A DNA stretch of 64,000 nucleotides from a virus. The position numbers and the translations under genes were made by a program. The stretch's first letter is position 1. Each line of letters starts with the position of its first letter. Below, in pieces: positions 43,639-52,299 of the stretch. Under the pieces are notes generated by a model. It was not told where the DNA came from, did no database searches, and was given only the letters and a program-made list of their open reading frames with translations. The DNA is taken from IMG/VR virus record IMGVR_UViG_3300025585_000041, positions 1 through 64,000 of that record; one strand, 5' to 3'.

Positions 43639-45162
43639 ATGAAAAAAATATTTATAACTTTCGTCTTATCATTTTCTTTATTATTACCATCTTGCGTTAA
43701 CGCAGCAACACCATTAAAGGCATGTCCAAAAAATCAATTAAATAAAATTAAAGATGGTTTTATTTGTAAAAAGATTGATAATGTTTATAGATGGGCAAAA
43801 TTAGATGTAGTTCCTACAATAGCGCCAACCATAAAACCAACACCAACACCATCTGCAACTATTAATACTAAACCAAATGTTACTAAAAAATATTTTAACA
43901 GTCCATGCGATCTTGATCCAAATACTCCAACAGAATGGAAAGATTTTGAAAGAAAACATATTAACGGTGGCGGTTGTTTAAGTGCACTCAGGATACCAAA
44001 TACTCAACCCTTAATAGAGTTACCAACAACACAAACAGATAAGTCTAATTTAAATCTTTCTCAATGCAAAATTGAACAATCTAGAAATAAAGGAAATGTT
44101 TTAGGATTTAAAACTTGGGACTCATACTGGCAAACATCACTAAAACATCCTTCGCCAAATACTATTTATCAGGTTATTCCTTTATATTCTGATGACATAC
44201 CAAACTCTAAAACAAATCCTAATGATGATTTTAAAAAATATTTTGATTTCATTACTGCTTGGACTAAGCAGGCATCAGATAATGGATCTAATGTAGAATT
44301 TAGAGTGCCTAATAATTATATTTATATGCCTGGAAACATATCGTCATATAACTTAATACACGAAAGAAGTGAATCTTCTGCACAAAGGTTTACAAGTGAT
44401 TTAGTCAAGGCTGTAGATTCTAAGATTAATTTTTCTGGATCAAATATTGCATTAATTTTATTTCCACCATCTACAAATAAAATAATTGGTGATCAAGTAG
44501 GTCTAAATAGATTTTTAACAGATGAAGGTTATGTTGTTGGGTCTATTATGCCAAGTGGCGGTAGCATTGCTTTAGAAAGAAATTTTTCATGGCCAACATG
44601 GTGGATGCATGAATTAATGCATGTTGGAATTGGCTTTGATGATAATAATCATTCACAAAATGATTCACCATCATGGTGGGGATTAATTAATTGGGCATCT
44701 ACATTTGATCTGCTTGCTTGGCATAAATGGATTGCTGGCTTTATTTCTGATTCTCAGGTTATTTGTTTAGATAAAGAAAAGACATCAATAGCCTATATTG
44801 CTCCATCTACAGTTAAAAGCACAAGAGATAAAATGATTGTTATTCCTTTAAGTAATTCAAAGGCTATTGTTATTGAATCACAAAGAGCAGAGGGAATAAA
44901 TTATAAACTTCCACAAGTTTCAGAGGGTGCTCTTGTTTATTTTATTGATATGTCTCTTACAAATCATGCTGATGGTATTAGATTAATATTGCCAAAAAAT
45001 AAAAATATACTTAGAGCAGATAATATGAATTCAAAATCACAAGGAAATAATGCAAACGCTTCACTTAAATTAGGTGAAATTGCAGAGTATAATGGAATTA
45101 GAATACAAGTAATAGAATCTGGATCATTTGGGGATGTGATAAAAATTGAGCCAACAAGATGA
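43639..45162 (+). CDS. Secreted zinc metalloprotease (HExxH, M6-like)
   Basis: 507 aa. A signal peptide 'MKKIFITFVLSFSLLLPS' leads to a cleavage near 'CVNA' (a lipobox reading L-P-S-C is also possible). A Thr/Pro linker ('PTIAPTIKPTPTPSA') follows. The active site is 'WWMHELMHVGIGFDD', with H324, E325 and H328 as HExxH and a downstream Asp as in M6 or related proteases. A C-terminal beta domain closes the protein. It would act outside the cell, perhaps on host surface proteins at release or on competitors. A leaderless consensus promoter serves it. Confidence 0.75.
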   Translation: MKKIFITFVLSFSLLLPSCVNAATPLKACPKNQLNKIKDGFICKKIDNVYRWAKLDVVPTIAPTIKPTPTPSATINTKPNVTKKYFNSPCDLDPNTPTEWKDFERKHINGGGCLSALRIPNTQPLIELPTTQTDKSNLNLSQCKIEQSRNKGNVLGFKTWDSYWQTSLKHPSPNTIYQVIPLYSDDIPNSKTNPNDDFKKYFDFITAWTKQASDNGSNVEFRVPNNYIYMPGNISSYNLIHERSESSAQRFTSDLVKAVDSKINFSGSNIALILFPPSTNKIIGDQVGLNRFLTDEGYVVGSIMPSGGSIALERNFSWPTWWMHELMHVGIGFDDNNHSQNDSPSWWGLINWASTFDLLAWHKWIAGFISDSQVICLDKEKTSIAYIAPSTVKSTRDKMIVIPLSNSKAIVIESQRAEGINYKLPQVSEGALVYFIDMSLTNHADGIRLILPKNKNILRADNMNSKSQGNNANASLKLGEIAEYNGIRIQVIESGSFGDVIKIEPTR

Positions 45163-45853
45163 AATGTTTTCTGGCTTTAAAAAAGATTGGAACTTATGGG
45201 ATAATTCTAAAACAGAAAGTTTCCTTTATATAAATAAAATAGCAGTTCCTTATAAAAAATGGCTTTCTTATGTTCCTGTTAAAGAAAATGAAATTTTTAA
45301 AAATTCTATATTAAAGCCAATAAATCATTATGCTGCAACTCTATATCCTCCACCAAAATTAATATCTATAACAGATAATGGATTTAGGTTAAGGCAGGGT
45401 AATCATGCAGAAATGTTCTTATTAGTAGATCATTATAGAAGAGATGGTCAGTTTTATAATATAGATAGGCCATGGGTTAGACAATACTATAGTTCAGCAA
45501 AAGAGTATACTCTTCCAGATGGTTGTTTTGATGGTATATATCGATTCTATGTTCCTTGGATTATTGATGAAAATGTTACAGTTAACTTTAAACAAGCAGA
45601 TGATAGTCCGTTTTATATATATGAGGATTCTATTGCTTTTACAAAAATACCATTTAATACATCAGAAATAGAACCACCCTTTATACATTTTCATTTTAAA
45701 AATGTAGGAAAACATATGTTAGATTCAGAATTTGGTAAAATTAAAAAACAATCACCAATGTTTGATATTGAGGTTCAAACAACTGATATAATGTTAATAG
45801 AGAGAGTTAGGGAGTTTTATGAGTTTACGAAAGATAAAATTTTATCCGTTTAG
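45146..45853 (+). CDS. Hypothetical protein at start of accessory cluster
   Basis: 235 aa if started at TTG 45146 (ATG 45164 would shorten it by six). Mixed alpha/beta with many aromatic residues ('YAATLYPPPKLISITDNGFR', 'PFIHFHFKNVGKHML'). It overlaps the metalloprotease gene and the next gene, beginning a run of coupled genes that goes on for about 7 kb. No family recognised. Confidence 0.55.
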   Translation: MSQQDEMFSGFKKDWNLWDNSKTESFLYINKIAVPYKKWLSYVPVKENEIFKNSILKPINHYAATLYPPPKLISITDNGFRLRQGNHAEMFLLVDHYRRDGQFYNIDRPWVRQYYSSAKEYTLPDGCFDGIYRFYVPWIIDENVTVNFKQADDSPFYIYEDSIAFTKIPFNTSEIEPPFIHFHFKNVGKHMLDSEFGKIKKQSPMFDIEVQTTDIMLIERVREFYEFTKDKILSV

Positions 45854-46547
45854 TGAAGAGACAGTATCTTTTGCTCCGCCACCAGTGCCAGCATCAAGAG
45901 TTGTTCCAGAATGGTATAAGAAGCAATCATCTACAGTAGATAATGAGAGAGGGCTTGCTCAGGGATCTTTTAATGGCACAGTAAAAAAATGTATGCCAAT
46001 ATTTGACTTAATGACTGCTGGATATATATTATCTTTACCTATGGATATTTATATAGATGCATCTGATCCAAATAAATTAAACATTCAGTGTCCTAATCCA
46101 ATGAAAAGATTTGGAACAGATATGTTTGCAACGCATGCTCCAGAACAATATAATCATTATCCTGTAGATACAGACATGTATCATAAAACATTATTCAGAA
46201 TAATGCCATTTTGGGCATTTAAAACTGAAAAAGGTTATAGTACATTAGTTCTTCATCCAAACCATCAAGACGAACTTCCATTTAGGGCACTTGGAGGATT
46301 CGTTGATACAGATAAGTTTATAGTTGATGGACATTTTTCTTTCTTTATCAAAAAAGGTTTTGTTGGTGTAATTAAGCAAGGCACTCCATTAGTACAAATA
46401 ATTCCTGTTAAGAGAGAAGATTGGGAGTCTGAAATGGTTCCCCATGATCAAGTAAAAAAAGAAATTGGTCATCAAAGAATACATTTAAGATCAACATTTA
46501 GCAATGGATATAAGGGTAAATATAGAAGCATGAAGAGATTTTCATGA
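45819..46547 (+). CDS. Phage protein of unknown function, paralogue A (DUF6065-like)
   Basis: 242 aa. It aligns along its length with the next gene: 'VPEWYK' near residue 29, 'MP(I/F)FD..TAGY', 'P(F).(A)LGG.V(D)' and 'G(V)I..GTP(L).QIIP.KRE.WE' near the end. I believe this corresponds to the uncharacterised family DUF6065, but cannot check that. The fold looks beta-rich, cupin-like. It overlaps both neighbours. Confidence 0.6.
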   Translation: MSLRKIKFYPFSEETVSFAPPPVPASRVVPEWYKKQSSTVDNERGLAQGSFNGTVKKCMPIFDLMTAGYILSLPMDIYIDASDPNKLNIQCPNPMKRFGTDMFATHAPEQYNHYPVDTDMYHKTLFRIMPFWAFKTEKGYSTLVLHPNHQDELPFRALGGFVDTDKFIVDGHFSFFIKKGFVGVIKQGTPLVQIIPVKREDWESEMVPHDQVKKEIGHQRIHLRSTFSNGYKGKYRSMKRFS

Positions 46548-47326
46548 ATGAAGATCCATTAGAAATTGTCTTTACTCCAGCGCTTAATGCACAGCCACAT
46601 TGGTCAGTAGTTCAAACAGCACCAGAGCCAGCAGTTAAACATGTTCCAGAATGGTATAAAAGTTTAGCAAAGCATGATAATTGGAACGATGATAGATATT
46701 TAAATCCAGTTAATCATTTAGGATCTGATGGTGCACAAGTTGCTACAAAAATGTGCTTGCCGTTCTTTGATGCATTGACTGCTGGTTATGTATATTTGCT
46801 TGAAGATGATTTATATGTTGAATTAGATCCAGATGGAAGACCAAAACTATCTTGGAATGGCAATATAATGTTATTAGATAAAAGACCAACAAATGATATA
46901 GTCGTTCCAGATAATTGTCATCCTATGCATTATGGATTTCGTATGAATTGGTTTTATGATACTCCGCCTGGATATTCTGTTCTTATAACACATCCAATGA
47001 ATAGGCATGATCTTCCATTTTATACAATGTCTGGGATAGTAGAATCAGATATTTGGGGTTTACCAGTTTTCATAGCATTCTTTTTAAAAAGAGGTTTTCA
47101 AGGCGTAATTCCAAAAGGAACACCAATTATGCAAATTATTCCTTTTAAAAGAGAAAATTGGGAAATGTCTATAGACGAAGATTATGATTCTGTTGATAAA
47201 AAATTATTAAAGGCAGAAGATAGACGATCATTATTATATGGTTATTATAAAAAAACAACTTGGAGAAAAAAAATATACGGAATAAAAAACATGTTTTCAA
47301 AGGATGCGAATCACGACGATGAGTAG
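46544..47326 (+). CDS. Phage protein of unknown function, paralogue B (DUF6065-like)
   Basis: 260 aa, tandem relative of the preceding gene with the same 'HVPEWYKSL' start region, 'LPFFDALTAGYVY' and 'GVIPKGTPIMQIIPFKRENW'. It has an extra ~20-residue C-terminal basic tail. The conserved Trp/Tyr and His positions ('HPMNRHDLPFYTMSG' here, 'HPNHQDELPFRALGG' in A) may form a binding pocket. Starts in the stop of A (ATGA). Confidence 0.6.
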   Translation: MNEDPLEIVFTPALNAQPHWSVVQTAPEPAVKHVPEWYKSLAKHDNWNDDRYLNPVNHLGSDGAQVATKMCLPFFDALTAGYVYLLEDDLYVELDPDGRPKLSWNGNIMLLDKRPTNDIVVPDNCHPMHYGFRMNWFYDTPPGYSVLITHPMNRHDLPFYTMSGIVESDIWGLPVFIAFFLKRGFQGVIPKGTPIMQIIPFKRENWEMSIDEDYDSVDKKLLKAEDRRSLLYGYYKKTTWRKKIYGIKNMFSKDANHDDE

Positions 47327-48173
47327 CATTGGGGTAGTTATTTATTCTTATAAAGGAAAATCTTTAAAAGATGTTGTGCAAAAAATTAATGAAAATTCAT
47401 CCAAAGAACATACAATCAATATTTATATATTAGACCAATCACCATTAATAAAAAATGAATATTATAATTCTATAAGCAATGTTTCATATAAACATAAATT
47501 TTGGGACTACCCATATGGTCAGTGCTTATATAGATTTGAAACTGCAAGAAATATACAAGAAGAATTTATTTTAATAATGTCTGATAATATTTTAGTAAAT
47601 AATAACTGGGATTTAGAATTAATTAAAAATTATAAAACAAATTCTGTTATATCTGGAAAAGGAATTCCGTCAATAACAAATGATAACTTTTACTTTTATA
47701 ATAATTCGCTAAATTCTGATGATTTTATATTATCAAATTTTGTAGACAAAGATTTTATTTTTATTTCAAAAGAACTTTTTCATAATACTAACTACCCAAC
47801 TTTTTTAAAATATAATGGCGAGGCAGAGTATTTATCAATGTATTGGTTTACAAGAGGAATAGATATATATTCTTGTCCAAGTAGTTTTTATACAAAAAAT
47901 AATCAGAATTCTATAGATATTTTATATACACCTTATTCTAAAGATCATAATTATAATGAAATAATTAAAATTATAAAAAATCAGCATAGTTCATTTTTTG
48001 ATCCTGGAACTGCTAGAACAGTAAATGATTTTTTGTCTTATCATAATATAGATTTAGAAAAAATATTTCCGTTACCATTTCAAACAAACGATGTTGAATA
48101 TGATTGTTATAATAATGATTTTGACAAACTTGATGGAAGAAAATTTATAGGCCATTTACACTATATTTACTAA
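47304..48173 (+). CDS. Glycosyltransferase-like protein (GT-A fold, putative)
   Basis: 289 aa; starts at ATG 47304 or 47319 in the same frame. It begins with a strand 'IGVVIYSYKGKSLKDVVQ', then 'INIYILDQSP', and has 'LIMSDNILVNNNWDLEL', where an Asp-x-Asn replaces the metal-binding DxD of GT-A enzymes. The last half is Asn/Tyr-rich without clear motif. It fits between sugar-modifying genes. Very AT-rich even for this window. Confidence 0.5.
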   Translation: MRITTMSSIGVVIYSYKGKSLKDVVQKINENSSKEHTINIYILDQSPLIKNEYYNSISNVSYKHKFWDYPYGQCLYRFETARNIQEEFILIMSDNILVNNNWDLELIKNYKTNSVISGKGIPSITNDNFYFYNNSLNSDDFILSNFVDKDFIFISKELFHNTNYPTFLKYNGEAEYLSMYWFTRGIDIYSCPSSFYTKNNQNSIDILYTPYSKDHNYNEIIKIIKNQHSSFFDPGTARTVNDFLSYHNIDLEKIFPLPFQTNDVEYDCYNNDFDKLDGRKFIGHLHYIY

Positions 48174-48184
48174 TAGTGTATAAT
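48155..48184 (+). promoter_or_regulatory. Promoter before oxygenase/carbamoyltransferase cluster
   Basis: TTTACA at 48155-48160, 18-base spacer, TATAAT at 48179-48184 preceded by TG. AGGAGG at 48191-48196 then serves ATG 48201. The ATG at 48183 lies within the -10 and is rejected as start. Confidence 0.7.
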
Positions 48185-48200
48185 GTTAATAGGAGGAAAA

Positions 48201-48803
48201 ATGCATAGAATTAAAATTATAGATAATTTTATAGAGCCAATAGATGCTTTAACATTAATACAGCAACAAAATGATCCAAACTCAATTAGGCTTCCATATC
48301 CAGAATATTATAAAGAAAGATTTGGTGGTACATCTTTACCATATAACCCAACAGTAATGTCTATATTAAAGAAATATGGCGATAAATCTAATGAGGTTCA
48401 CAAAGAATTAAACGGATTTAATAGTCCAATATATGTGTTTAAGGCATTTGGTTCACACTGGACTACTGGCACAAAAGGACCGTTACATTTAGACGCACAA
48501 GATCCAGAGCCATGGATTGAGTGGAGTACTATAATATATCTAAATGAGGAGCCAGACTATACTGGAGGAAAAATATTTTTTCCAAATCAAGATTTTATTT
48601 ATCAACCAAAAAGATATTCTGCAGTCTTTTTTCCAAGTGCTGGAAGTGAATATATTCATGGTATAACAGAAGTAACTTCTGGCAATAGATATACCGCTTT
48701 ATATATGCATACATCTCTTCCTCAACATGCAGATCCAGATTTTCTTGGAGAAGATAAGAATCCAAAATGGAGGGCGCCAGAACATGAATTTAACTACTTA
48801 TGA
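48201..48803 (+). CDS. 2-oxoglutarate/Fe(II) oxygenase (prolyl 4-hydroxylase type)
   Basis: 200 aa from the ATG at 48201 (AGGAGG four bases upstream). The facial triad is 'GPLHLDAQ' (H-x-D) and 'EYIHGITEVTSGNRYTALYM' (distal His, then Arg for 2-oxoglutarate). 'YLNEEPDYTGGKIFFP' is typical of P4H-type oxygenases. It hydroxylates an unknown substrate. It overlaps the next oxygenase gene, which is of the same class, by 20 bases. Confidence 0.75.
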   Translation: MHRIKIIDNFIEPIDALTLIQQQNDPNSIRLPYPEYYKERFGGTSLPYNPTVMSILKKYGDKSNEVHKELNGFNSPIYVFKAFGSHWTTGTKGPLHLDAQDPEPWIEWSTIIYLNEEPDYTGGKIFFPNQDFIYQPKRYSAVFFPSAGSEYIHGITEVTSGNRYTALYMHTSLPQHADPDFLGEDKNPKWRAPEHEFNYL

Positions 48804-49455
48804 TTATGAAATATTAGATTTAGGATTAGTTTATTATAAAAATGCTTTAAATAATCCACAAGAAATTATTGATATAGTTAAATCTGTTGATGAAAAATAT
48901 AATCAAAAAGAACACGGAGATAATTATACTGCAGTTCAACCCTGGCATGCTTGGCAAAATGAAAGTGCTGGAACATTAGAAACTTTTTGTTGGCAAAAAT
49001 TTTTCCCAAAACCAGAGGACATTAGAGCAGATGATTATTATTATAAGGATCAGCAGTATGTCTCTAAAAGACTTTATGATGCATTAGATGCTGCAACAAA
49101 TCATTATACAAATATTATATATCCATTTGCATCAAGAAATATTAAGTCTAGAGAATATAGTGTGCACCTTTTAAGGTATGAAAAAGGTGGGTACCTACCA
49201 GCACATCAAGATCATGGGGTAAGTAGCAGAGTAATTTCTGTTGTTATGTATTTAAATAATGATTACGAAGGTGGAGAAATATCTTTTCCAAATTCTAATG
49301 TTAAAATAAAGCCAGAACCAGGAAGTATTATTTTCTTTCCTTCAAATTATTTATATATACATGAAGTTGCTCCAATTATTAGTGGAACTAGATATTCCAT
49401 GCCACATTGGTATCATAATATGAAGACTCCAATAATGTCGACTGGCCAGGAATAA
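48784..49455 (+). CDS. 2-oxoglutarate/Fe(II) oxygenase (prolyl 4-hydroxylase type), second
   Basis: 223 aa from the ATG at 48784, ten bases after GGAGG. Triad: 'LPAHQDHGVSSRVISVV' (H-x-D) and 'YIHEVAPIISGTRYSMPHW' (His and Arg). 'YLNNDYEGGEISFPN' is the family's central strand. It has a longer helical N-terminal domain than its neighbour. The two may act on the same substrate at different positions, next to an SGNH hydrolase and a carbamoyltransferase. Confidence 0.75.
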   Translation: MNLTTYDYEILDLGLVYYKNALNNPQEIIDIVKSVDEKYNQKEHGDNYTAVQPWHAWQNESAGTLETFCWQKFFPKPEDIRADDYYYKDQQYVSKRLYDALDAATNHYTNIIYPFASRNIKSREYSVHLLRYEKGGYLPAHQDHGVSSRVISVVMYLNNDYEGGEISFPNSNVKIKPEPGSIIFFPSNYLYIHEVAPIISGTRYSMPHWYHNMKTPIMSTGQE

Positions 49456-50144
49456 TGGAATTTTATGAAAATTATTTAACAAAAAACACCACTATCTCTC
49501 CAGTTTTTTGGCATAAAGATGGTATGCCAGATTATAGAAAAAATATTTCAAACAGTAATGTAATATATAAATTAAACTCACATGGATTAAGATCAGATGA
49601 ATTTATAAAAAATCATAATGGCGAACATATTTTATTTGCTGGCTGTTCTATAACTTGTGGTATAGGTGTTAATATAGAAGATACATGGGCATATAAAGTT
49701 TATTCTGATTTCAAAAATTCTTCTGGATTTTTTAATGTTTCTCTTCCAGGCGGTTCGCCAATAGAAATAATATCAAATATATATAAATATATAAATTTAT
49801 ATGGAAATCCAGATTATATTTTTATATTATTGCCACCAATACATAGGGATGGAAGATATATAATTAAAGATCATATTGATAAAGTTGTTTATAATTTTTA
49901 CAAATCTTTAGAAATTTTTTGTTATTTTAATAATATAAAACTTCTATCATCTTCCTGGTCATCTAAAAATGAATTTGATTTTTTAAATAATTTTGATACT
50001 TTTTTTGAAATTAATAAAAGCGATATAGATTATTATGGTGGTGAAATTCTTGGTGATGATAAACATCATCCTGGACCTGCAGCACATTTAATTTGGTATA
50101 ATGAATTTAAGAAGAGGATTAATTATGAAAATTTTAGGAATTAA
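49455..50144 (+). CDS. SGNH/GDSL-like hydrolase
   Basis: 229 aa, starting in the previous stop (TAATG). Block I 'ILFAGCSITCGIGVNIEDTW' has the nucleophile Ser, 'NVSLPGGSPIEI' the Gly/oxyanion region, 'YIFILLPPIHRDGRY' the third block and 'DDKHHPGPAAHLIW' the catalytic Asp/His block. Such enzymes add or remove acyl groups on sugars. Lying before a carbamoyltransferase suggests tailoring of the same glycan. Confidence 0.7.
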   Translation: MEFYENYLTKNTTISPVFWHKDGMPDYRKNISNSNVIYKLNSHGLRSDEFIKNHNGEHILFAGCSITCGIGVNIEDTWAYKVYSDFKNSSGFFNVSLPGGSPIEIISNIYKYINLYGNPDYIFILLPPIHRDGRYIIKDHIDKVVYNFYKSLEIFCYFNNIKLLSSSWSSKNEFDFLNNFDTFFEINKSDIDYYGGEILGDDKHHPGPAAHLIWYNEFKKRINYENFRN

Positions 50145-51561
50145 TGAAACAACACATGATGCTTCTGTATCATTAATAGATAATGGTAGCATTTTGTTTG
50201 CTGGCCATGCTGAAAGATACAGTAAAGAAAAAAATGATTGGTTTACAAACGACGAACTAATAGATCAAGCACTTTCGTATGGTAAGCCAGATCAAATAGC
50301 ATATTATGAAAATCGTTGGTTAAAAAAAATAAGAATAATGACTAGGGGTGGCTTCGGAGGAGGAAAACCTTATTATCTTGAAAGAAATGATTTAAGATGG
50401 ATACCAAGAGAATCTTTTAGCCATCACCATTCTCATGCAGCAGCAGGTTATTACACGAGTAAATTTAATGATGCAGTAATAGTTGTTTTAGATGCCATAG
50501 GGGAATATAATACATCAACAATCTGGACTGGACAGGGATCATATATTAAGCAGGTCTATAAAAAAAATCATCCATTTAGTTTTGGGCTATTCTATTCTGC
50601 CTTTACTCAATTAGTTGGATTAAAACCAAATGAAGAAGAGTATATTATGATGGGCATGGCTGCATATGGTGACTGGACAAGATATTATAACAAGGTAAAA
50701 GAATACTTTTCATCTATAGATGACCAAAAATATGGATTCCATAATGGTATTTTAGATTGGAATGAAATAATAGATGAACAAGCCAAGTTTGATATAGCAG
50801 CAGCAGTTCAAAAAATATATGAGGATAGATTAGTTAATTTCATGGCCATGGCTCAAAAATTAACTGGTAAAAAGAATCTTGTTTTTATGGGTGGATGCGC
50901 CCTTAATTGTGCAGCAAACACAATGTTATGGAGGATGTTTGATGATGTTTGGATTATGCCAAATCCAGGCGACGCTGGATCCTCTCTTGGCGCAGCAGCA
51001 GCAGCATATGGAAATCATTTAAATTGGGAGCATCCATATTTAGGTTACGATCTTGGTGGAGAGTATCCAGTCAGTAAAATTATGGCAGAATTAATAAGAA
51101 ATAAAATTGCAGCAGTTGCAACTGGACGTGCAGAATACGGACCAAGAGCACTTGGAAACAGAAGTATTTTGGCAGATCCAAGGGATCCTGACATTAAAGA
51201 TAAGGTTAATTTAATTAAAAAAAGAGAATTATTCAGGCCTTTTGCTCCAGTAATTTTAGAAGAGCATGCATCAAAATGGTTTGATATGAATTATACTTCT
51301 CCTTATATGCAGTATACTCCTAAATGTTTAAAGCCAGAACTTATACCGTCTGTAGTACATAAAGACGGTACATCTAGAGTTCAAACTGTAAATAAAAATC
51401 AACATCCAGGACTATACAATCTATTATCGGAATGGTATGCTGTCACTGGAATCCCAATATTACTTAATACAAGTTTAAATATTAAAGGTCAGCCATTATT
51501 AAATGATGAAAATGATATTTTAGAATGGGAAAAAGCATACAATACTAAAATAGTACGATGA
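50125..51561 (+). CDS. O-carbamoyltransferase (NodU/CmcH family)
   Basis: 478 aa from the ATG at 50125, with AAGAGGA upstream. The YrdC-like N-terminal half starts 'MKILGINETTHDASVSLIDN' and has the metal-binding 'FSHHHSHAAAGYYTS'. The ATP-binding core has 'VFMGGCALNCAANTMLW' and 'GDAGSSLGAAAAAYG'. The C-terminal half has 'GRAEYGPRALGNRSILADPR'. It transfers a carbamoyl group from carbamoyl phosphate, via ATP, to a hydroxyl on a sugar or other small molecule. In some phages relatives act on hydroxymethylated DNA bases. Confidence 0.9.
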   Translation: MKILGINETTHDASVSLIDNGSILFAGHAERYSKEKNDWFTNDELIDQALSYGKPDQIAYYENRWLKKIRIMTRGGFGGGKPYYLERNDLRWIPRESFSHHHSHAAAGYYTSKFNDAVIVVLDAIGEYNTSTIWTGQGSYIKQVYKKNHPFSFGLFYSAFTQLVGLKPNEEEYIMMGMAAYGDWTRYYNKVKEYFSSIDDQKYGFHNGILDWNEIIDEQAKFDIAAAVQKIYEDRLVNFMAMAQKLTGKKNLVFMGGCALNCAANTMLWRMFDDVWIMPNPGDAGSSLGAAAAAYGNHLNWEHPYLGYDLGGEYPVSKIMAELIRNKIAAVATGRAEYGPRALGNRSILADPRDPDIKDKVNLIKKRELFRPFAPVILEEHASKWFDMNYTSPYMQYTPKCLKPELIPSVVHKDGTSRVQTVNKNQHPGLYNLLSEWYAVTGIPILLNTSLNIKGQPLLNDENDILEWEKAYNTKIVR

Positions 51562-52277
51562 ACAAAAAAGTTGTATTTGCTGCTATGCCAATAGGCAATA
51601 ATGATCATATTGCTATAGCATTTAAAAATTATTTAAATCAAACAGATATAGCAATTGTTGAAACAGAAAAAGTTTTCAAAAATTTTTGCGATATTAATGG
51701 TGTTTATATTAACAATATATATGAATATAATAACTCTAATTCTTTAGAAATAATTTTAAATGGTATTAAAAATAACAAAAATATACTTGTTGTGTCAAAT
51801 GATGGATATCCAAATATACAAGATTTTGCTTCACCATTAATACAATCTTTAATAGAGAACAACATAGAAATTGAATTAATTCCTGGTCCAAATGCAATAT
51901 TACAATCTTTATTTTTTTCAGGATTTGATGGAGATAGTGGACAATTCTATTTTGGAGGAAGAATACCAAATACTGATACAGTTAAATTTTTAGAAACATT
52001 ATCTAATATTAATTGTCCTATAGTGCTGATATGTATTCCATTTTTAAATAAACATTTAGAGGATATAGCAACTGTTTTTCCATATAGAGATATTGCCATA
52101 TGTATTGATCTTAGTAAGCCAACACAGAAAATTATAAGGGGGAAGACTACTAATGCTCTAGAATTTATAAAGCCATATAGACTTTTTCCATTTAATTTTG
52201 ACATAATAAATGGATGGAAAAACAATATACATACCTTTTACTCACATTACACACTTGTCATATCTCAAATCAAATGA
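51558..52277 (+). CDS. RsmI-like tetrapyrrole-fold methylase
   Basis: 239 aa, overlapping the preceding stop (ATGA). It follows the RsmI pattern: 'FAAMPIGNNDHIAIAF' (RsmI: TPIGN.xDI), 'IAIVETEKVFKNF', 'ILVVSNDGYPNIQDF' (RsmI: SDAGTPxISDP), 'IELIPGPNAILQSLFFSGF' and 'FYFGGRIPN'. RsmI methylates 16S rRNA C1402. The Ala-Gly-Thr-Pro motif is altered, so the substrate may differ. A phage copy in a sugar-modification operon could act on host ribosomes or a small molecule. Confidence 0.75.
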   Translation: MNKKVVFAAMPIGNNDHIAIAFKNYLNQTDIAIVETEKVFKNFCDINGVYINNIYEYNNSNSLEIILNGIKNNKNILVVSNDGYPNIQDFASPLIQSLIENNIEIELIPGPNAILQSLFFSGFDGDSGQFYFGGRIPNTDTVKFLETLSNINCPIVLICIPFLNKHLEDIATVFPYRDIAICIDLSKPTQKIIRGKTTNALEFIKPYRLFPFNFDIINGWKNNIHTFYSHYTLVISQIK

Positions 52278-52283
52278 TACAAT
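52255..52283 (+). promoter_or_regulatory. Promoter before DUF2061-like membrane protein
   Basis: TTGTCA at 52255-52260, 17-base spacer, TACAAT at 52278-52283 with an extended TG at 52275. A strong AGGAGGA follows before ATG 52300. The -35 is within the end of the methylase gene. Confidence 0.75.
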
Positions 52284-52299
52284 ATATATAGGAGGAATT

